NCBI GenBank assembly: GCA_964556255.1
Contig: CAZKVQ010000053.1
Coordinates: 1-20,850 of the forward strand
Direction of reading: 5' to 3'
Length of the DNA: 20,850 bases
Source: JACJWR01 sp964556255
GTDB taxonomy: Bacteria > Actinomycetota > Actinomycetes > S36-B12 > UBA10799
Shown: one piece after another, positions 15,466 through 20,850 of the stretch
How positions within the stretch are numbered: position 1 is the first letter of the stretch
How the letters are laid out: each line of letters starts with the position of its first letter
The notes under the pieces: model-generated
Told to the model about the DNA's origin: nothing
The model's input: only the letters and a program-made list of their open reading frames with translations
The model's database searches: none
Translations under genes and position numbers: made by a program

Positions 15466-16578
15466 TCAGGGAACGAGCCATACCGGTTCGGCAGCGACGC
15501 ACAGCGCCTCGCCCGGCTCGGTGCGCAGCGGCAGCCGAACGTCGACGACCGTACCCGGCAGGAAGGGGCCGTCGGCCGGCGTCATCCAGGTGGGCCAGGA
15601 GCGCTGGCCATGGGGCCCGCCGGACGAGGTACCGACGCGGGTCAGCAGGACAGATCCCGCGGAAGGACCTTCAACATCGGCCTCCTGCGCGGACGGCATC
15701 GAACGAGGCGCCGACGGACCGTGTCGAAGAACTCGTACCCTCGAGTTCGGCTCGTCGAACCCGATAACCACAGCGAGGAATTGTGCGGTCGCCGGTGCCG
15801 GTTCGCCGTGGGCATCCACCGGCACCAGGCGATCAGCGATGAACGGCAGGTCCCGCCACCACCGGGCCAGATCCGCCACGGCCGCCATGTCGGGGGTAAT
15901 GGGAAGGACGGTCGCCGATTGCCCCGAGGCCGCGGCGTCGGCCAACCCGGCTGCGAGGCGGTCCACCGACGGCTGGAGTCCGGCCACCGCCTGGTCGACT
16001 AAGACGTCATCTTCTGACGTGACGGCAATCGAAGCAATCAGCGCAGCACGTGCCTCCTGAACCACAGCCACATGCTCTGGGTCGACCTGGCCAGGACCTT
16101 CCGTCGTCGCGATACCCAACGTCACCAGATCCATGCTCGCGGCCGGTACCTCGTCATCGGCCAGCACCGGAAGTCTGGGGACAAGCGGTTCATGGTCCAG
16201 CGCTCGGGCCACGATCGCGGACATGTCCTCGAGGTCCGCAGTGCCGGCCCCGAGGCCGACCACCAGCACCGACCGCGGCATACCGTGCTCCGCCGCTTGC
16301 TGCCAGACCTCGGTACTGCCCGGGTCCAAACCGACCGCAGCCGGCAGGACCAGGATGACGGCGTCACACGCCAGGATGCAGATGAGTGTCCCTAGACGTT
16401 GCTGCGCGGAACTGGGATGCAGCGGCGGTAGCGGCACCGGCACCAGATCGTTCGACGACATCGCCGACAGTAGAGCGGGCGGAACCTCTTGAGGCCCGAT
16501 GAGTGCAACGACCGGGCCCGACGTCGAGGAGGCAATGTCCGGGTGCGGATGCGATCGATGGAGGTCGGCGGACACCAT
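15466..16578 (-). CDS. degenerate elongation-factor-G-like protein lacking GTP-binding motifs
   Basis: About 370 aa from the ATG at 16578; an ATG at 16611 is also in frame, and neither has a strong Shine-Dalgarno. The segment from DAVILVLPAAVGLDPGSTEVW through AAEHGMPRSVLVV to VPRLPVL matches the G domain of actinobacterial EF-G2-like factors around strands 4-6. DPEHVAVVQEARAALIASI followed by TSEDDVLVDQAVAG matches their G' region, as does the later ATVLPI. The P-loop region is GPQEVPPALL instead of GxxGxGKTT, the switch II DTPG is missing, and NKxD reads GLGA. It is half the length of EF-G (about 700 aa); the last 110 residues may be a domain II remnant. It cannot be a normal translational GTPase. 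The long intact frame argues that the protein is kept. It converges on the HIT gene and is divergent from pgsA. Confidence 0.65.
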   Translation of the reverse strand: MVSADLHRSHPHPDIASSTSGPVVALIGPQEVPPALLSAMSSNDLVPVPLPPLHPSSAQQRLGTLICILACDAVILVLPAAVGLDPGSTEVWQQAAEHGMPRSVLVVGLGAGTADLEDMSAIVARALDHEPLVPRLPVLADDEVPAASMDLVTLGIATTEGPGQVDPEHVAVVQEARAALIASIAVTSEDDVLVDQAVAGLQPSVDRLAAGLADAAASGQSATVLPITPDMAAVADLARWWRDLPFIADRLVPVDAHGEPAPATAQFLAVVIGFDEPNSRVRVLRHGPSAPRSMPSAQEADVEGPSAGSVLLTRVGTSSGGPHGQRSWPTWMTPADGPFLPGTVVDVRLPLRTEPGEALCVAAEPVWLVP

Positions 16579-16636
16579 CCCACGGTAGGCCAGATGTCGT
16601 GGGCGTCGCATCCACGGCCCCTGGGAGGTGGAGCAC

Positions 16637-16642
16637 TAGCAT
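16637..16642 (+). promoter_or_regulatory. candidate -10 box for the pgsA operon
   Basis: TAGCAT within GCACTAGCATGGG lies 26 bases ahead of the pgsA ATG and close to its AGGAGG. The same GCACTAGNAT pattern occurs before pdxS. No -35 match is visible. A start near 16649 would give a very short leader. Confidence 0.45.
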
Positions 16643-16667
16643 GGGCACTCGGAGACCAGGAGGATCG

Positions 16668-17351
16668 ATGCTCAACCAGACCAACGCCCGCTCGGTGGTG
16701 GCACACGTCATCGACCCTGTCGCGCGGGTGTTGATCCGACTGAAGGTCAGCCCAGACGTCGTTACGTTGGTGGGGACGATCGGGGTGTCCCTGGCCGCCC
16801 TGATCTTCTTTCCCGGCGGTCACTTCGTCCCCGGCGTGCTGGTAATCCTGCTCTTCATCTTCTCGGACATGCTCGACGGCACCATGGCGCGGATGACCGG
16901 TCGCCAGGGACCTTGGGGAGCATTCCTGGATTCGAGCCTCGACCGGGTGGCCGACGGGTTCGTCTTCGGGTCCATCTTGATCTGGGCCGCCCGGTCACAG
17001 TCGAACTGGACCGTTGCCGCCGCGCTTATCTGTCTGGTGGGCGGTGCCCTGATCTCGTACGTGAAAGCCCGCGCCGAAGGGCTCGGGATGACCTGCAATG
17101 TCGGTATCGCCGAGCGGACCGAACGGCTGCTGTTGGTGTTGGTGGCGGCCTTCGTCGCTGGGTTCGGGGTGCCGTACGTGCTGCCCGCCGCCTTGTGGAT
17201 TCTCGCGGCGCTGACCTGCATCACCGTGTACCAACGAATCGTGCATGTGTGGCGCCAGGTTCCTCAGCAGGGCGCCTCCACGGCCGCCGAGACCCCGCAG
17301 CCGGGGGGGACCCCGAACAGCGGCGAGGCCGCCCCAGAGAGTGAGGCCTGA
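16668..17351 (+). CDS. pgsA: phosphatidylinositol phosphate synthase (CDP-alcohol phosphatidyltransferase)
   Basis: 227 aa inner-membrane enzyme that joins CDP-diacylglycerol and inositol-1-phosphate to make phosphatidylinositol phosphate, the first step to PI and PI-mannosides. The full family motif is present, Asp67-x2-Asp70-Gly-x2-Ala74-Arg75-x8-Gly84-x3-Asp88-x3-Asp92, which binds the metal ions and CDP. Around six hydrophobic helices are seen. The ATG at 16668 has AGGAGG at 16658-16663; the frame runs upstream to 16503 but without a start signal. The C-terminal tail (Thr, Pro, Gly and Glu-rich) is probably disordered. Assignment to the inositol-phosphate branch, rather than phosphatidylglycerol phosphate, rests on the patA-pimA context. 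patA follows after two bases. Confidence 0.93.
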   Translation: MLNQTNARSVVAHVIDPVARVLIRLKVSPDVVTLVGTIGVSLAALIFFPGGHFVPGVLVILLFIFSDMLDGTMARMTGRQGPWGAFLDSSLDRVADGFVFGSILIWAARSQSNWTVAAALICLVGGALISYVKARAEGLGMTCNVGIAERTERLLLVLVAAFVAGFGVPYVLPAALWILAALTCITVYQRIVHVWRQVPQQGASTAAETPQPGGTPNSGEAAPESEA

Positions 17352-17353
17352 CT

Positions 17354-18295
17354 GTGGAGAATCCAACCGAGATTGCGACCTATCTGGGATATGCGGCGGG
17401 TTGGCGCAGCGTCCGATGGATGCCCGACAGAGCCGCCTACTCGATGTTCGACCAACTAGCCGATCAGTTGTGGCGCCGGCAGGGCGCCGGGGTCAAGCAA
17501 CTTCAACGCAATCTCCGTCGCGTCGTGCCCGACGCCGACGAAGCCGAGATCCGGGAGATTTCCCGGCTGGGCATGCGCTCCTACTTCCGGTATTGGTGCG
17601 ATGCCTTCCGATTGCCGGACTGGTCCGAGAACCAGATTCTGGACACGTTCAGGATGGGCAACAAGCAGGTGCTCGACGAGGCCGTCGAGTCGGGCACCGG
17701 TGCGATCGTCGCGCTGCCCCATGCGGGCAACTGGGACCATGCCGGCGCGTACGCGTCGCTGAGTTGGAATGGCATCGTCAGCGTTGCTGAGGACCTCAAA
17801 CCCGAGCGCCTTACGAAGAAGTTCCTCGAATTCCGCGAGACCCTCGGAATGGAGATCATCACGCTGGCTCCGGGACAAGACGTCTTCAGCGAACTTGTCA
17901 AACGTCTGGACCGTGGCAAGGTCGTGGCGCTGCTGGGCGACCGTGACCTGACAGCCAGCGGGGTGCCGGTCGATTTCTTCGGCGAGACCACCCGAATGCC
18001 CGCTGGACCAGCAGCATTGGCGGCCCGCACCGGGGCTCCGCTGTTCACAGCCACCCTGTACTACGACGGGCCGCTGGCAGTGGCTGATATTTCGGACCCG
18101 ATTCCCGTCTCGACGCACGCCGACAAGGACGCCGCTGTCAGGTTTACGACCCAGGCGCTGGCGGACCGAATCGCCAGTGGAATCGCCGAGCACCCGCAGG
18201 ACTGGCACATGATGCAGCGTCTCTGGTTGGCAGACCTCGACCAGTCGCGGCTGAAGGCCAGCCGCTACGACGATCCGGCGTCCGGTTCCGGCTGA
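17354..18295 (+). CDS. patA: phosphatidylinositol mannoside acyltransferase (PatA, Rv2611c-like)
   Basis: 313 aa of the LpxL/HtrB lysophospholipid acyltransferase family. In mycobacteria PatA moves a palmitoyl group from acyl-CoA to the 6-position of the mannose added by PimA, on the cytosolic face of the membrane. The HxxxxD motif HAGNWD (His123, Asp128) matches the catalytic signature, and the later GDRDLTASGVPVDFFGE block is a strong family mark. An N-terminal TYLGYAAGWRSVRWMP segment may lie at the membrane surface. Start is a GTG two bases after the pgsA stop, and the stop overlaps the pimA ATG by one base, so the genes are translationally coupled. Confidence 0.92.
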   Translation: MENPTEIATYLGYAAGWRSVRWMPDRAAYSMFDQLADQLWRRQGAGVKQLQRNLRRVVPDADEAEIREISRLGMRSYFRYWCDAFRLPDWSENQILDTFRMGNKQVLDEAVESGTGAIVALPHAGNWDHAGAYASLSWNGIVSVAEDLKPERLTKKFLEFRETLGMEIITLAPGQDVFSELVKRLDRGKVVALLGDRDLTASGVPVDFFGETTRMPAGPAALAARTGAPLFTATLYYDGPLAVADISDPIPVSTHADKDAAVRFTTQALADRIASGIAEHPQDWHMMQRLWLADLDQSRLKASRYDDPASGSG

Positions 18296-19470
18296 TGCGC
18301 ATCGGCATCGTCTGTCCATACGACTGGCACGCGCCAGGCGGCGTTCAGGCCCACATCAGGGATTTGGCGGAACAACTGATGTCCCGCGGGCACTACGTCT
18401 CAGTACTGGCGCCCGCCGACGATGAGAATGACTTGCCGGACTACGTAGTCTCCGCGGGCAGACCGGTTTCGGTGCCGTACAACGGGTCGGTGGCGCGGGT
18501 GAATTTCGGTGTCGTGTCGGCCGCTCGGGTGCGTCGGTGGATCAAGGAAGGCAACTTCGACGTCATCCATGTGCACGAGGCCGTCTCGCCGTCACTGTCG
18601 GTGCTGGCCTGCTGGATCGCCAATGGGCCCATCGTCGCGACGCAACACATGGCCACCGAGCGTTCTCGAGCCCTCAGCGCCAGCTACTGGGTGGGAAACA
18701 CCGCCATGGAGAAGGTGGATGGCCGGATCGCCGTCTCGCAGAAGGCTCGCCAGACCCTGGTCGAGCACCTGGGCGGCGATGCGGTCCTGATTCCCAACGG
18801 CGTCAACTGCGCTGCCTTCGCTGATCCCGAACCGCTACCCGGATACCCCCGCCAAGGCGGGACCTTGTTCTTCATCGGACGCATCGACGAACCGCGAAAG
18901 GGGCTACCGCTGCTGCTCGAGGCGATGCCCGCCGTTATCGCGGCCTGTCCTGACGTCGAACTGCTAGTGGCTGGCCCCGGTGAAACCGAAGACGTGCTCG
19001 AAGACCTGACCCCGGAGGTCGCGTCGCATGTGCGATTCCTCGGCCTGGTGAGCGAACGGGACAAGTCCAGGGCGTTTCATTCCGCGGACCTCTATGTCGC
19101 TCCACACCTGGGTGGGGAGAGTTTCGGCATCGTGCTGCTGGAGGCGATGGCAAGCAGCACTCCCGTCCTGGCCAGCAACCTGGAGGCCTTCCGACTCGTG
19201 CTGGAGGACGGCCGAGACGGGGCGCTCTTTCCGACCGGGGACGCGAATGCCCTGGCCTCGAGCATCGTCGAGATGCTGGGGAACGAGCCGCTGCGCATGG
19301 AGTTGGCGGCTCTCGGCCGCCAGCGGGCCGCCGAGTTCGATTGGGCGAAGGTCTCCCTCGATGTCGAGCGGGTCTACGAGTCGGTGGTGACGCCCGGGCA
19401 TCCTGTGCAGGCAGACCTGAGTGAGCAGTTGTTGGGACGCTGGGCCCGTCGCACCAAGGTGGACGAATGA
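18295..19470 (+). CDS. pimA: phosphatidylinositol alpha-mannosyltransferase
   Basis: 391 aa GT4 (GT-B fold) enzyme that transfers mannose from GDP-mannose to the 2-position of the inositol of PI, giving PIM1 at the inner membrane face. Key residues fall at the same numbers, or within one, as in Mycobacterium smegmatis PimA: Gly16 in PGGVQ, His118, Arg196 and Lys202 (in RIDEPRKG), and the EX7E motif Glu275/Glu283 in GESFGIVLLEA. The YNGSVAR and IPNGV segments are also shared. The ATG overlaps the patA stop (TGATG), and the end overlaps the next gene by four bases. This gene is the best evidence that the organism makes PI-mannosides. Confidence 0.96.
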   Translation: MRIGIVCPYDWHAPGGVQAHIRDLAEQLMSRGHYVSVLAPADDENDLPDYVVSAGRPVSVPYNGSVARVNFGVVSAARVRRWIKEGNFDVIHVHEAVSPSLSVLACWIANGPIVATQHMATERSRALSASYWVGNTAMEKVDGRIAVSQKARQTLVEHLGGDAVLIPNGVNCAAFADPEPLPGYPRQGGTLFFIGRIDEPRKGLPLLLEAMPAVIAACPDVELLVAGPGETEDVLEDLTPEVASHVRFLGLVSERDKSRAFHSADLYVAPHLGGESFGIVLLEAMASSTPVLASNLEAFRLVLEDGRDGALFPTGDANALASSIVEMLGNEPLRMELAALGRQRAAEFDWAKVSLDVERVYESVVTPGHPVQADLSEQLLGRWARRTKVDE

Positions 19471-20036
19471 CCTGGTTGTGGGTGGTTCTCCTCGCCATCG
19501 TGCTGATCGGGGTCCTGCTGTATCTCTCCACCACCGCGGGACGCCTCGACCGCATGCATCATCGGGTCGAGATCAGCCGTGCCAATCTGCTGGCCGCGTT
19601 GGAACGCCGACGCGACCTGGCGGACCATGTGGCTGGGGTGGGTGTTCTGGATCCGGCGTCGTCGCTGGTTGTCGCCGACGCCGTGGAGCGGGCCGACCGG
19701 GTGGCCGCCACGGCCGGAGATCCGACCGACGGAGCGGCCCTGGTGCCGCTGTCACTTGCAGAGTCGGACGTCTCCAAGGTGCTGTGCGCCGTCTTCGAGG
19801 ATCGCGGTGAGGTCACCGAGATGGCCACGGGTCCCGGTGGGGACATCGTCGTGCGGCTGGCGGATGCCTGCCGTCGGGTGGAGATCGGGCGACGCTTCTA
19901 CAACGACGCCGCAATCGCCACCAGAGCCATGAGAGGTTGGCGGCCCGTGCGGTACTTCCGGCTCGCCGGCACCGCCAAAATGCCTGAAACCGTCGAGATG
20001 GTGGACACCGTGCCCGCCGGTTTCGCCGGGTATTGA
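19467..20036 (+). CDS. LemA-like small membrane protein of the PIM operon
   Basis: 189 aa. One N-terminal helix (LWVVLLAIVLIGVLLYL) is followed by a mostly helical domain. The pattern RLDRMHHRVEISRANLLAAL, an ACRRVEIGRRFYNDA segment and a C-terminal AxMPETVEMVD resemble LemA-type proteins (N-anchored, a helical bundle, and a conserved YN near the third helix). Its start overlaps the pimA stop in an ATGA, so it is translated with the PIM enzymes. In Mycobacterium this position is held by a Nudix protein (Rv2609c); here no Nudix box is seen. Function is unknown. It may help place or regulate PIM synthesis at the membrane, which is inference from position only. Confidence 0.75.
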   Translation: MTWLWVVLLAIVLIGVLLYLSTTAGRLDRMHHRVEISRANLLAALERRRDLADHVAGVGVLDPASSLVVADAVERADRVAATAGDPTDGAALVPLSLAESDVSKVLCAVFEDRGEVTEMATGPGGDIVVRLADACRRVEIGRRFYNDAAIATRAMRGWRPVRYFRLAGTAKMPETVEMVDTVPAGFAGY

Positions 20037-20045
20037 GCCGCGCAC

Positions 20046-20051
20046 TAGAAT
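20046..20051 (+). promoter_or_regulatory. candidate -10 box for pdxS
   Basis: TAGAAT within GCACTAGAATCAG, 57 bases before the pdxS GTG. It closely matches the box before pgsA. No -35 is visible. Confidence 0.45.
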
Positions 20052-20107
20052 CAGCCTCTAACGTACCGGCGCGAACCGAGGCGCTGGCCTGACGAAGGAT
20101 GTATGCC

Positions 20108-20850
20108 GTGTCCGAGTTCGATTCCGCGCCTGTCGTTGGCACCGCCCGTGTGAAGCGTGGCATGGCGGAGATGCTCAAGGGCGGCGTGATCATGGACGTC
20201 GTCACGCCCGACCAGGCCAAGATTGCCGAGGACGCCGGGGCCGTTGCCGTCATGGCGCTGGAACGAGTCCCGGCCGATATCCGCAAGGATGGCGGCGTCG
20301 CCCGCATGTCCGATCCGGACATGATCGACGGAATCATCGAGGCGGTCTCCATCCCGGTGATGGCCAAGGCGCGGATCGGTCACTTCGTCGAGGCCCAGAT
20401 CCTGCAGGCGCTGGGGGTCGACTACATCGACGAGTCCGAGGTCCTCACCCCAGCCGATGAGCGACTGCACATCGACAAGTGGGAGTTCACCGTGCCATTC
20501 GTCTGCGGGGCCACGAACCTCGGCGAAGCGTTGCGACGGATCGGCGAAGGTGCCGCGATGATCCGCTCCAAGGGCGAAGCCGGCACGGGCAACGTAGTCG
20601 AGGCGACGCGGCATATGCGTCAGATGATCGGCGACATCCGGCGCATCCAAGGCCTGGGCGATGAGGAGCTTTTCAACGCCGCGAAGGAACTGCAGGCCCC
20701 CTACGAGTTGGTCCGTGAGGTGCACGACCTCGGGAAACTCCCAGTCGTCATGTTCACCGCGGGTGGGATCGCCACTCCCGCCGATGCGGCCATGATGATG
20801 CAACTCGGCGCCGAAGGCGTTTTCGTCGGCTCCGGCATCTTCAAGTCGGG
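20108..20850 (+). CDS. pdxS: pyridoxal 5'-phosphate synthase subunit PdxS (3' end outside the window)
   Basis: 247 codons visible; the family is about 295-305 aa. PdxS makes PLP (vitamin B6) from ribose 5-phosphate, glyceraldehyde 3-phosphate and ammonia supplied by the glutaminase PdxT, in the cytosol as a 12+12 complex. Asp30, Lys87 and Lys155 match the catalytic Asp24, Lys81 and Lys149 of Bacillus PdxS with a constant offset of six. The phosphate-binding RSKGEAGTGNVVEA and FTAGGIATPADA segments are intact. The GTG at 20108 is preferred because GAAGGA (20093-20098) lies nine bases upstream; an ATG at 20099 overlaps that site. pdxT may follow outside the window. Confidence 0.97.
   Translation, partial: MSEFDSAPVVGTARVKRGMAEMLKGGVIMDVVTPDQAKIAEDAGAVAVMALERVPADIRKDGGVARMSDPDMIDGIIEAVSIPVMAKARIGHFVEAQILQALGVDYIDESEVLTPADERLHIDKWEFTVPFVCGATNLGEALRRIGEGAAMIRSKGEAGTGNVVEATRHMRQMIGDIRRIQGLGDEELFNAAKELQAPYELVREVHDLGKLPVVMFTAGGIATPADAAMMMQLGAEGVFVGSGIFKS

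Noticed and set aside
1..20850. Mobile element, prophage, CRISPR array or toxin-antitoxin pair
   Set aside because: No spaced direct repeats, transposase, integrase, Cas or small paired genes were found on either strand.

Overview
The window reads as chromosomal DNA of a high-GC actinomycete. The strongest evidence is the right half, thrS – HIT protein – (inserted opposite-strand gene) – pgsA – patA – pimA – LemA-like gene – pdxS. This is the phosphatidylinositol / PI-mannoside gene order known from mycobacteria and relatives. GTG starts, tight start/stop overlaps, TANNNT -10 boxes and strong purine-rich Shine-Dalgarno sites fit. The Nudix gene that follows pimA in Mycobacterium is replaced here by a small membrane protein, so I would not assign the genus. 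I see no insertion sequence, integrase, phage gene or CRISPR array.

Layout. 76-1378 (-): a lipoprotein of the serine beta-lactamase-like family, broken by a one-base frameshift and lacking the usual catalytic Ser/Lys. 1655-8313: an ion-transport block of two full-length type II P-type ATPases on the plus strand, with a DUF4239/bestrophin-like four-helix membrane protein on the minus strand between them. Both ATPases keep the phosphorylation machinery but lack most known cation-coordinating residues of the Ca2+-ATPase family. 8378-8496 (-): tRNA-Val(CAC) with its own terminator and a candidate promoter. 8637-11463: a convergent pair of exported proteins, a pentapeptide-repeat lipoprotein preceded by a possible leader peptide and hairpin, and an SGNH-type hydrolase with a C-terminal DNRLRE domain. 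11624-12607 (-): a six-helix diguanylate cyclase.

12850-15441: thrS followed 6 bases later by a HIT-family nucleotide phosphorylase/hydrolase. 15466-16578 (-): a short protein that I read as a decayed elongation-factor-G-like GTPase, keeping the fold signature but none of the nucleotide-binding motifs. 16668-20036: a compact operon making phosphatidylinositol phosphate (pgsA), adding the first mannose (pimA) and acylating it (patA), plus a LemA-like membrane protein. 20108 to the window end: pdxS (PLP synthase), cut off by the edge.

The best candidates for undescribed biology are the ATPase–DUF4239–ATPase block and the pseudo-EF-G next to the PIM operon. All assignments come from reading the sequence against remembered families; no search was run.
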